5,203 nt of DNA, taken from assembly GCA_900551655.1 (NCBI GenBank), contig URWM01000129.1, positions 1 through 5,203 on the forward strand. The letters are read 5' to 3'. Source of the DNA: an uncultured Collinsella sp. Lineage in GTDB: Bacteria > Actinomycetota > Coriobacteriia > Coriobacteriales > Coriobacteriaceae. Both the position numbers and the translations under genes were made by a program. The notes beneath the pieces are model-generated. The model was not told the DNA's origin and searched no databases. It was given only the letters and a program-made list of their open reading frames with translations. Positions 1 through 5,203 of this stretch are shown in pieces. The stretch's first letter is position 1, and every line of letters begins with the position of its first letter.

Positions 1-1079
1 GTATTGTGGCATCTCGTGACTACCGCATCAACCACACCCCGGATGATGCCCCTGTCACCACCTTCATGACCCCGCTTGAAAAGCTGGTCACCGCCCCGGA
101 AAATACCTCTCTGCACGATTGCAACAACATCATCTGGGACAACAAGATCAACACGCTGCCTCTGGTGGATGCGGAGGGCAACCTGAAATATATGGTGTTC
201 CGCAAGGACTACGATTCTCACAAGAAGAACGCCAATGAGCTGCTGGACGCCAACAAGAGCTATGTGGTGGGTGCCGGCATCAACACCCGCGACTATGCCG
301 AGCGCGTGCCGCTGCTCATCGAGGCCGGTGCCGACGTCCTGTGCATCGACTCTTCCGAGGGCTTCAGCGAGTGGCAGAAGCGCACCATCGAGTGGATCCG
401 CGCCAACTACGGCGAAGACGTCAAGGTCGGTGCCGGTAACGTCGTCGACGCCGAGGGCTTCCGCTTCTTGGCCGACTGCGGTGCCGACTTCATCAAGGTC
501 GGTATCGGCGGCGGTTCCATCTGCATTACCCGCGAGACCAAGGGTATCGGCCGTGGCCAGGCCACCGCGTTGATCGATGTCTGCCGCGCCCGCGATGAGT
601 ACTACGAGGAGACCGGCGTCTACGTGCCCGTGTGCTCCGACGGCGGCATCGTCTACGACTACCACATGACGCTCGCCCTTGCCATGGGTGCCGACTTTAT
701 GATGCTGGGCCGTTACTTCGCCCGCTTCGACGAGAGCCCGACCGAGCGTGTCAACGTCAACGGCCAGTACATGAAGGAGTACTGGGGCGAGGGTTCTGCG
801 CGTGCCCGCAACTGGCAGCGCTACGACCTGGGCGGCGCCGCGAAGCTCAGCTTCGTCGAGGGCGTCGACTCCTACGTCCCGTACGCCGGCTCCCTCAAGG
901 ACGGCGTGGGCGGCACGCTCTACAAGGTCAAGTCCACGATGTGCAACTGCGGCGCCCTCTCGATCCCCGAGCTCCAGGAAAAGGCACGCCTGACCCTGGT
1001 CAGCTCCACCTCCATCGTCGAAGGCGGAGCCCACGACGTAGTCGTGAAAGACTCCCAGCAGTCTGTGTCTTATCGATAA
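1..1079 (+). CDS. guaB: IMP dehydrogenase, 5'-truncated by window edge
   Basis: Catalyses NAD-dependent oxidation of IMP to XMP, the first committed step of guanine nucleotide synthesis, in the cytosol. The frame is open to the left edge, and the bases before the GTG at 6 read on as Gly-Ile, so that GTG is internal, not the start. Counting that GTG as residue 1, residues 1 to about 82 are the end of the CBS (Bateman) region and the rest is the catalytic barrel. Visible motifs are [13 protein letters not shown] (112-124, substrate/cofactor Asp115), the catalytic loop [11 protein letters not shown] with nucleophile Cys173 (bases 522-524), SDGGI (211-215), and the mobile flap with the Arg272-Tyr273 dyad in [11 protein letters not shown]. 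From memory it aligns ungapped with the Tritrichomonas foetus enzyme at an offset of 146 (C319, R418/Y419, D261), so about 146 N-terminal residues lie outside the window. The C-terminus looks intact. Family assignment is very secure. Codon choice differs between the CBS part and the catalytic part (see findings). Confidence 0.96.
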   Translation, partial: IVASRDYRINHTPDDAPVTTFMTPLEKLVTAPENTSLHDCNNIIWDNKINTLPLVDAEGNLKYMVFRKDYDSHKKNANELLDANKSYVVGAGINTRDYAERVPLLIEAGADVLCIDSSEGFSEWQKRTIEWIRANYGEDVKVGAGNVVDAEGFRFLADCGADFIKVGIGGGSICITRETKGIGRGQATALIDVCRARDEYYEETGVYVPVCSDGGIVYDYHMTLALAMGADFMMLGRYFARFDESPTERVNVNGQYMKEYWGEGSARARNWQRYDLGGAAKLSFVEGVDSYVPYAGSLKDGVGGTLYKVKSTMCNCGALSIPELQEKARLTLVSSTSIVEGGAHDVVVKDSQQSVSYR

Positions 1080-1081
1080 GC

Positions 1082-1180
1082 GGCTTTCCCAAGCACCGTA
1101 CCTTGGACCTCAAACCGTCGCTCGCGTACCAAAGTACGCGTCGCTCCTCTTTCGGCCCAATCTGCGGCACTCGGAAAACC
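1082..1180. repeat. degenerate ~100-bp palindrome after guaB
   Basis: The arms 1082-1129 and 1134-1180 are inverted copies around a 4-base loop (CAAA, 1130-1133). The innermost 7 bp pair perfectly (CGCGTAC/GTACGCG), and the outer blocks GGCTTTCC/GGTTTTCC, CCG, TTGG and CC also match. By hand, about 28 of 47 positions agree with one gap, well above the roughly 25% expected by chance. There is no T-run on the + strand side, so it is not an obvious intrinsic terminator. It could be an eroded intergenic repeat of REP or MITE type, or a structured 3' UTR of guaB. No coding function is supported here. Confidence 0.55.
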
Positions 1181-1238
1181 CGTTCATGCTAGGACGGGTC
1201 ACAAACAAAGGTTGAGTATCAACCACGTTATTTAGATA

Positions 1239-1273
1239 AAGCGAGATGCCTGCAAGTCGCAGGCACCTCGCTT
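1239..1273 (+). terminator. terminator-like hairpin downstream of guaB
   Basis: Arms 1241-1253 and 1259-1271 pair over 13 positions with a single A/C mismatch and a 5-base loop (AAGTC). AA/TT at the base extends the stem to 1239-1273. The sequence after it (TTGTCGTATTT) is only moderately T-rich, so termination may be imperfect. It is the best candidate for the end of the guaB transcript and separates it from the leuS promoter candidate. It could instead be another member of the local palindrome cluster. Confidence 0.55.
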
Positions 1274-1281
1274 GTCGTATT

Positions 1282-1290
1282 TGCTATCAT
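1282..1290 (+). promoter_or_regulatory. candidate extended -10 promoter for leuS
   Basis: TGCTATCAT matches an extended -10 element (TG-N-TATAAT, with 5 of 6 bases in the hexamer). I see no good -35 at 16-18 bp upstream, where the guaB-side hairpin lies, but extended -10 promoters can work without one. Transcription would start near 1297, giving a leader of about 150 nt that contains the whole large palindrome. A weaker alternative is TTGAGT (1212-1217) with GATAAA (1235-1240) at 17-bp spacing. Confidence 0.4.
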
Positions 1291-1303
1291 CAGTCAAGTT
1301 AAC

Positions 1304-1434
1304 CTTAGGGTCGGTCGGCTTGGCTTTGTTCGCTACAAGTTCCGCACGCAAAGAAGAGCACTTAATGTGCTCTTCGTCTTGCGCAGGACTGTCCGCAGTA
1401 GCGAACAAAGCCAAGCCGACCGACCCCAGCTAAG
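1304..1434. repeat. long inverted repeat in leuS leader
   Basis: The outer arms 1308-1336 and 1398-1426 are perfect 29-bp reverse complements. Past a 4-base bulge on the right (1427-1430), CTTA (1304-1307) also pairs with TAAG (1431-1434). Inside sits a second hairpin: GAAGAGCAC (1353-1361) with GTGCTCTTC (1367-1375) around the loop TTAAT, extended across an internal loop by CGCAA (1347-1351) with TTGCG (1379-1383). No T-run follows on either strand. The structure ends 4 bases before the leuS Shine-Dalgarno. No T-box signature (TGGNACCGCG) is present. It may be an mRNA leader structure, an RNase III substrate, or a small palindromic insertion. Confidence 0.85.
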
Positions 1435-1449
1435 ATTAAAGGAGCTGAT

Positions 1450-4026
1450 ATGTGCGATTGCACAGATCATAAGGACGAGATCCCTGCCTACGACGCGCAG
1501 GCCATTGAGTCCAAGTGGATGAAGGCCTGGGAGGACTCCAACCTCTTTGCCGTCGACACCGACGACAGTAAGCCCAAGAAGTACGTGCTCGAGATGTTCC
1601 CGTATCCGTCGGGCGACCTGCACATGGGCCACGCGCGCAACTATACCATCGGCGATGCCATGGCCCGTCAGGCCCGCATGCGCGGCTACGACGTGCTGCA
1701 TCCCATCGGCTTTGACGCCTTTGGCCTGCCCGCCGAGAACGCCGCCATCAAGCACAACACGCAGGCTGCCGCTTGGACGTACAAGAACATGGACCAGGCG
1801 CTCGCCACGATGAAGCGCATGGGCTTCTCCTACGATCTGGATCGCATGGTCAAGACCTGCAGCCCCGACTACTACCGCTGGGGTCAGTGGATCTTTGAGA
1901 AGCTGTGGGAAAAGGGCCTGGTCTACCGCAAGAAGAACCCGGTCAACTGGTGCCCTAACTGCAAGACCGTTCTGGCTAACGAACAGGTCACCGAGGGCAA
2001 GTGCTGGCGCTGCGGCACCGAGCCCGAGAAGCGCGACCTTGAGCAGTGGTACTTCAAGATTACCGAGTACTCCCAGGAGCTGCTCGACGACCTGGAGAAG
2101 CTCCCCGGCTGGCCCGAGCGCGTCAAGCAGATGCAGGCCAACTGGATCGGCCGCTCCGAGGGCGCCGAGGTCGACTTTACCCTGTGCGACCAGGATGGCG
2201 AGCCCATCGAGGGCGACGAGGGTAAGATCACCGTCTTCACCACGCGTGCCGACACCCTGTTTGGCGTGTCCTTCTTTGTCCTGGCCCCCGAGTACGCTCG
2301 TCTGCACGAGCTCGTCGAGGGCACGGAGTACGAGGAGGCCGTCACCAAGATCGTCGAGGACTCCAAGCATATCTCTGCCGTCGAGCGTGCCCAGGGCACC
2401 CTCGAGAAGCACGGTGCCTTCACGGGCCGCTATGTGGTAAACCCCGTCAACGGCGAGAAGGTCCCTGTGTGGGTTGCCGACTACGTCGTGGCCGACTACG
2501 GCACCGGCGCCGTCATGGCCGTTCCCTGTGGCGACCAGCGCGACTTTGAGTTCGCCCGCAAGTACGACCTGCCGATCGTGCCGATCATCCTGGACGATGA
2601 CGATCGCGCTGCCGTCGAGGCCAGCGGCGAGACCATCGATACCTTCCATGCCGAGACCGTCGACTGGGATTGCGCCCATGCTGCCGAGGGCACGCTCGTC
2701 CAGTCCGGCAAGTACACCGGCATGCGCGGTGGTAAGCACTCCGAGGGCGAGGCTGCGATCGTGGCCGACCTCGAGGCCATGGGCTGCGGCCGTCGCAAGG
2801 TCGAGTTCCGTCTGCGCGACTGGCTCATCAGTCGCCAGCGCTACTGGGGCAACCCCATCCCGATGATCCACTGCGACTGCTGCGGCGACGTGCCGGTTCC
2901 CTATGACCAGCTGCCCGTCACCCTGCCTGACAACCTGGACCTCGGCGCCGGCGAGACTCTGGCCGAGTACGCGCCCTTCTACGAGACCACCTGTCCCAAG
3001 TGCGGCAAGCCGGCCAAGCGCATCACCGACACCATGGACACCTTCACGTGCTCCAGCTGGTACTACCTGCGCTACTGCGACCCCCACAACGATGAGGCCC
3101 CTTTCTCCAAGGAGGCCGTGGACCGCTGGATGCCGGTGGACAACTACATCGGCGGCATCGAGCACGCCATCCTGCACCTGCTCTACAGCCGCTTCTGGAC
3201 CAAGGTTCTGCGCGACCTCGGGATGATTGACGAGGACGAGCCCTTCACCAACCTGCTGTGCCAGGGCATGGTCAAGGACGAGAACGGCGACACCATGTCC
3301 AAGTCCAAGGGCAATGTCGTGCCCCCGAGCTCGGTCATCGAGCCCTACGGCGCCGACACCATGCGTTTGGCGATCCTGTTTATCGCCCCGCCCGAGAAGG
3401 ACTTTGACTGGGATCCCAAGGCCGTCGAGGGCGCTAACCGCTTTATTAAGCGCGCCTGGCGTATCGTGTGGCAGCTCGTCCAGTCCGGCGACTCCAGTGT
3501 GGCCTTCGATAAGACTGTGCTCGATGAGGCCGCGATGAAGCTCTATCGCGAGCGTCACCGCACCATCGCCAAGTGCACCGAGGACTTTGACCGCGGCCAG
3601 TTCAACACCGCGATCTCGGCCGTCATGGAGCTCGTCAACGCGGCGAGCGCCTACCTCAACGCCACCGAGGGTACCGCCCGCGACAAGGCGCTGTGCTACG
3701 GCGTGGCTAAGGATATCGTGAGCGTCCTTGCCCCCATCTGTCCGTTCTGGGCCGACGAGCTGTGGCACGAGGCACTCGGCTGCGAGGGCAACGCCTACAC
3801 CGCCGCCTGGCCCGAGTTCGACCTGGCCGAGTCCGTTGAGGACACGGTGCAGATCGTGGTCCAGGTGCTCGGCAAGGTCCGCGGCCGCGTCGACGTTGCC
3901 CGCGATGCCTCCAATGAGGATATGCAGGCTGCCGCCGAGGCCGCTGTCGCCAAGTGGCTCGAGGGCAGGACGGTCGTCAAGGCCATCTGTGTGCCCGGCA
4001 AGCTGGTTAACCTCGTGGTCAAGTAA
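1450..4026 (+). CDS. leuS: leucyl-tRNA synthetase, complete
   Basis: Charges tRNA-Leu with leucine in the cytosol; class Ia synthetase with a post-transfer editing (CP1) domain. Length is 858 residues against about 860 in E. coli. Visible in order are the HIGH motif as HMGH (58-61), zinc-binding Cys168, 171, 185 and 188, the editing-domain threonines in FTTRADT (263-269), GTGAVMAVP (351-359) followed by Asp362 (equivalent to the editing Asp345 of E. coli), RDWLISRQRYWG (456-467), a second cysteine set (475/478 and 515/518), SSWYYLRY around Trp537, and the KMSKS loop as TMSKS (615-619). The anticodon-binding helical domain follows. The C-terminal domain has VQVLGKVR (804-811) and ends in PGKLVNLVVK. 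The ATG is preceded by AAGGAG (1439-1444) at 5-bp spacing, which fixes the start. It has its own promoter candidate and terminator, so is probably monocistronic. Departures from E. coli are Thr for the first Lys of KMSKS, TTRAD for TTRPD and PCGD for PGHD; all essential residues remain. Confidence 0.98.
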   Translation: MCDCTDHKDEIPAYDAQAIESKWMKAWEDSNLFAVDTDDSKPKKYVLEMFPYPSGDLHMGHARNYTIGDAMARQARMRGYDVLHPIGFDAFGLPAENAAIKHNTQAAAWTYKNMDQALATMKRMGFSYDLDRMVKTCSPDYYRWGQWIFEKLWEKGLVYRKKNPVNWCPNCKTVLANEQVTEGKCWRCGTEPEKRDLEQWYFKITEYSQELLDDLEKLPGWPERVKQMQANWIGRSEGAEVDFTLCDQDGEPIEGDEGKITVFTTRADTLFGVSFFVLAPEYARLHELVEGTEYEEAVTKIVEDSKHISAVERAQGTLEKHGAFTGRYVVNPVNGEKVPVWVADYVVADYGTGAVMAVPCGDQRDFEFARKYDLPIVPIILDDDDRAAVEASGETIDTFHAETVDWDCAHAAEGTLVQSGKYTGMRGGKHSEGEAAIVADLEAMGCGRRKVEFRLRDWLISRQRYWGNPIPMIHCDCCGDVPVPYDQLPVTLPDNLDLGAGETLAEYAPFYETTCPKCGKPAKRITDTMDTFTCSSWYYLRYCDPHNDEAPFSKEAVDRWMPVDNYIGGIEHAILHLLYSRFWTKVLRDLGMIDEDEPFTNLLCQGMVKDENGDTMSKSKGNVVPPSSVIEPYGADTMRLAILFIAPPEKDFDWDPKAVEGANRFIKRAWRIVWQLVQSGDSSVAFDKTVLDEAAMKLYRERHRTIAKCTEDFDRGQFNTAISAVMELVNAASAYLNATEGTARDKALCYGVAKDIVSVLAPICPFWADELWHEALGCEGNAYTAAWPEFDLAESVEDTVQIVVQVLGKVRGRVDVARDASNEDMQAAAEAAVAKWLEGRTVVKAICVPGKLVNLVVK

Positions 4027-4050
4027 GCGCTGCGCGCATAGCTGACATGT

Positions 4051-4091
4051 AAAAGCGAGGGGCGATTCCGCAGGGAGTCACCCCTCTTTTT
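4051..4091 (+). terminator. intrinsic terminator of leuS
   Basis: The stem GAGGGG (4057-4062) pairs with CCCCTC (4081-4086). After one C/A mismatch it continues as GATTCC (4064-4069) with GGAGTC (4074-4079), closing a 4-base loop. It is preceded by AAAA and followed by TTTTT (4087-4091). It begins about 25 bases after the leuS stop, as expected for a rho-independent terminator. Confidence 0.93.
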
Positions 4092-4176
4092 GGTTATGGA
4101 TGCTTGCGACAACACCCAATTATCCATTTCTTGTGGAGAACCTGTGCTCACGCTGACCTGCGGGTTTGCGTTGTGG

Positions 4177-4205
4177 TTGCACGTTTGTGCAGGTATTGGT
4201 ATAGT
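4177..4205 (+). promoter_or_regulatory. promoter for the rimP-nusA operon
   Basis: TTGCAC (4177-4182) and TATAGT (4200-4205) are separated by exactly 17 bp. The -10 is extended by TG at 4197-4198 (TGGTATAGT). The start of transcription would be near 4211-4212. It is the best promoter-like sequence between the leuS terminator and rimP. An inverted repeat TGCAC/GTGCA (4178-4182, 4187-4191) overlaps the -35 and spacer, and TTTGC/GCAAA (4205-4209, 4212-4216) overlaps the likely start site. Either could be an operator, though both are short. Confidence 0.65.
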
Positions 4206-4230
4206 TTGCTTGCAAATGAAGTTGTAATTG

Positions 4231-4263
4231 AAAGAAGTGGGGTTTCGGCCCCGCTTCTTTTTT
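4231..4263 (+). terminator. leader terminator/attenuator upstream of rimP
   Basis: GAAGTGGGG (4234-4242) pairs with CCCCGCTTC (4249-4257), with one T/G wobble. T4243/G4248 closes a TTCG tetraloop (4244-4247), which is exceptionally stable in RNA. Flanking AAA pairs with the first T's, and the T-run is 4258-4263. It has every mark of an intrinsic terminator, yet lies about 20 nt downstream of the predicted transcript start and 20 bases before the rimP ATG. It therefore must be read through for rimP and nusA to be expressed from that promoter. Premature termination would release an RNA of roughly 50 nt. Confidence 0.9.
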
Positions 4264-4271
4264 GTATGGAT

Positions 4272-4277
4272 GGAGGT
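4272..4277 (+). promoter_or_regulatory. Shine-Dalgarno site that sets the rimP start
   Basis: GGAGGT lies 6 bases before the ATG at 4284. A second in-frame ATG at 4266 lies upstream of this site and is preceded only by the terminator T-run, so it has no ribosome binding site of its own. This favours the start at 4284. Confidence 0.88.
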
Positions 4278-4283
4278 GCCGCA

Positions 4284-4778
4284 ATGGTCAAGACCAAGAC
4301 CGAGCAGGCGATTATCGACGCGCTCGAGGCCGTCGCTCCCCAGCACGATGTCGACATCGTCGACGTCGAGCTCGTGGGTGCCACCAAGGCCCCCTGTGTG
4401 CGCGTGCGTATCGAGGGTGCCGAGGGTCAGAGCCTGTCGCTCAACGACGTCACGGCCAACACGAAGTGGGTCGGCGACGTGATTGAGGAGCTCGACCCCA
4501 TCTCTTCGAGTTACACGCTCGAGGTGTCGAGCCCGGGCATGGCGCGCCCGCTGCGCCGCCCGCGCGACTTTGCCCGTTTTGTGGGCGAGAACTGCGAGCT
4601 CACCTCCACCGCCACCGAGGGCCGTCGCAAGTATTCCGGCAAGATTGCCGCCGCGACCGAGACGAACGTGACCCTCGAGCTCGAGGACGGCGAGTCCGTC
4701 TCCCTCGATTTCTGTGATGTTAAAAAGTGCAAGTTGAAGCCCACCTATGACTTCAAGCCCGCGAAGGAAGGAAAATAA
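4284..4778 (+). CDS. rimP: ribosome maturation factor RimP
   Basis: A cytosolic assembly factor that binds the immature 30S subunit and promotes its maturation. The protein has 164 residues, normal for the family (about 150-170). The N-terminal half has the KH-like alpha/beta fold pattern, with IVDVELVGA near 25-33 and the family hallmark YTLEVSSPG at 77-85, followed by RPL (88-90) and DFARFVG (95-101). The C-terminal SH3/Sm-like domain covers roughly 88-155, with alternating strands such as NVTLELEDGESVSL. The frame stays open upstream to 4104, but that stretch runs through the promoter and the terminator hairpin, so it is not coding. nusA begins one base after the stop, so translation is probably coupled. 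Expression depends on passing the leader terminator. Confidence 0.95.
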   Translation: MVKTKTEQAIIDALEAVAPQHDVDIVDVELVGATKAPCVRVRIEGAEGQSLSLNDVTANTKWVGDVIEELDPISSSYTLEVSSPGMARPLRRPRDFARFVGENCELTSTATEGRRKYSGKIAAATETNVTLELEDGESVSLDFCDVKKCKLKPTYDFKPAKEGK

Positions 4779-4779
4779 G

Positions 4780-5159
4780 ATGGCAGCATCCGACATGATG
4801 TCCGCCCTGATGGAGCTTTGCCAGGAGAAGCACATCGACCAGCTCTACCTGATCGACCGCCTGGAGCAGTCGCTCGCCAAGAGCTATGCCGAGATCCTGC
4901 ATCTTGAGTGGGGCGCCAAGGTGACCATCGACCGCACCACCGGCAAGATCTACGTCTACCGCCTGGAGCCGATCGACGATTCCATGGACGAGGAGGGCAA
5001 CTTCACCGAGTTCGAGGAGATCGACGTTACCCCCAAGAACACGAGCCGCATCGCCGCCCAGCACGCCAAGGCCGAGATCAACGCCATCGTGCGCAACTCC
5101 GCTCGCGAGCAGATCTACGAGGAGTTCTCTGGCCGCATCGGTGACCTCATCAGCGGTAC
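4780..5159 (+). CDS. nusA: transcription factor NusA, N-terminal part only
   Basis: NusA binds RNA polymerase and modulates pausing, intrinsic termination and antitermination. The 127 visible residues are the N-terminal RNA-polymerase-binding domain: a helical start (MMSALMELCQEKHID), the strand pair VTIDRTTGKIYVYR (48-61), the family signature DVTPKN at 82-87 (IDVTPKNTSRIAAQHAKAEI nearby), and EQIYEEFSGRIGDLISGT, where the linker enters the S1 domain. The ATG follows the rimP stop by one base and has GGAAGG at 4766-4771, inside the end of rimP. The S1 and KH domains are missing because genomic sequence stops at about 5159. Beyond that the frame runs into adapter and would add a false tail (CLLYTSDAADEGLG). 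This is not a biological truncation. Confidence 0.95.
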
Positions 5160-5203
5160 CTGTCTCTTATACACATCTGACGCTGCCGACGAAGGCTTAG
5201 GTG
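5160..5203. other. Illumina Nextera adapter (sequencing artefact)
   Basis: Bases 5160-5178 (CTGTCTCTTATACACATCT) are the 19-bp Tn5 mosaic end used in Nextera libraries. Bases 5179-5192 (GACGCTGCCGACGA) are the reverse complement of the Nextera read-1 adapter tail. Bases 5193-5200 (AGGCTTAG) are the reverse complement of the Nextera i5 index S508 (CTAAGCCT), and 5201-5203 (GTG) fit the start of the P5 primer complement. The order and spacing are exactly those of read-through into an adapter. This is untrimmed library sequence at a contig end, not a transposon in the genome. The boundary is uncertain by one base, because the C at 5160 also fits the nusA frame. Confidence 0.98.

Noticed and set aside
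1178..1199. ACCCGT/ACGGGT hairpin with a T-run on the minus strand, terminator-like
   Set aside because: Only a 6-bp stem and 4 T's, and there is no minus-strand gene for it to serve. It may just be part of the palindrome-rich gap.
1365..1433. 22-codon frame just before leuS (MCSSSCAGLSAVANKAKPTDPS), possible leader peptide
   Set aside because: It has a single leucine codon, so it does not fit leucine attenuation, and has no good Shine-Dalgarno. The similar VANKAKPTDP read on the minus strand (frame 1232-1414) simply reflects the inverted-repeat arms.
1080..1449. T-box leucine riboswitch in the leuS leader
   Set aside because: The conserved T-box sequence (TGGNACCGCG) and a terminator/antiterminator pair are absent.
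1333..3768. 811-codon open frame on the minus strand opposite leuS
   Set aside because: Its sequence is a low-complexity Leu/Val/Gly/Ala-rich translation typical of the antisense of GC-rich genes. It shows no recognisable domain, and the plus strand is a complete, motif-perfect LeuRS.
4092..4283. tRNA gene upstream of rimP, as in the E. coli metY-rimP arrangement
   Set aside because: No cloverleaf, GGTTCRA-type T-arm or acceptor pairing is visible.
4104..4283. N-terminal extension of RimP from the upstream ATG at 4104
   Set aside because: The extension would be encoded by promoter and terminator sequence, has no ribosome binding site, and would make RimP longer than its family. The start at 4284 has GGAGGT at proper spacing.
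3795..4835. 346-codon minus-strand frame across the leuS end, gap, rimP and nusA start
   Set aside because: It reads through two strong plus-strand terminators and a promoter, has no recognisable motif, and is antisense to three conserved genes.
5160..5178. Tn5-type transposon end
   Set aside because: It is followed directly by synthetic Nextera adapter and index sequence, so it comes from library preparation.

Overview
The window is a GC-rich bacterial segment with four housekeeping genes, all on the + strand. In order they are the 3' part of guaB (IMP dehydrogenase), complete leuS (leucyl-tRNA synthetase), complete rimP (ribosome maturation factor) and the 5' part of nusA (transcription factor NusA). 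Strong C/G third-position preference, AT-richer gaps and the kind of IMP dehydrogenase suggest a gut actinobacterium of the Coriobacteriia, with Collinsella as a plausible genus. That assignment is inferred from codon style and remembered homologues, not from a marker search. I see no mobile element, CRISPR array, tRNA or rRNA, and no undescribed multi-gene system. The interest lies in the two non-coding gaps.

Layout. Positions 1-1079 hold guaB, open at the left edge. The gap 1080-1449 is almost entirely palindromic. It contains a degenerate inverted repeat of about 100 bp (1082-1180), a terminator-like hairpin (1239-1273), an extended -10 promoter candidate (1282-1290) and a very long inverted repeat with perfect 29-bp outer arms (1304-1434). 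The last ends just before the leuS ribosome binding site. leuS fills 1450-4026 and is closed by a clear intrinsic terminator (4051-4091). The gap 4092-4283 holds a good promoter (4177-4205) and then a second strong intrinsic terminator (4231-4263), placed between that promoter and rimP (4284-4778). nusA starts one base after the rimP stop.

How the genes relate. rimP and nusA form the usual translation/transcription-factor operon, which in many bacteria continues into infB. The terminator in its leader means expression requires read-through, as expected for transcription attenuation. NusA itself controls termination, so autoregulation is the natural hypothesis. guaB and leuS look like separate transcription units.

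The last 44 bases (5160-5203) are not genomic. They match the reverse-complemented Illumina Nextera adapter: Tn5 mosaic end, read-1 adapter tail, an 8-nt index and the first bases of the flow-cell primer. Genomic sequence ends at about 5159, and the apparent nusA reading frame beyond that is artefact.
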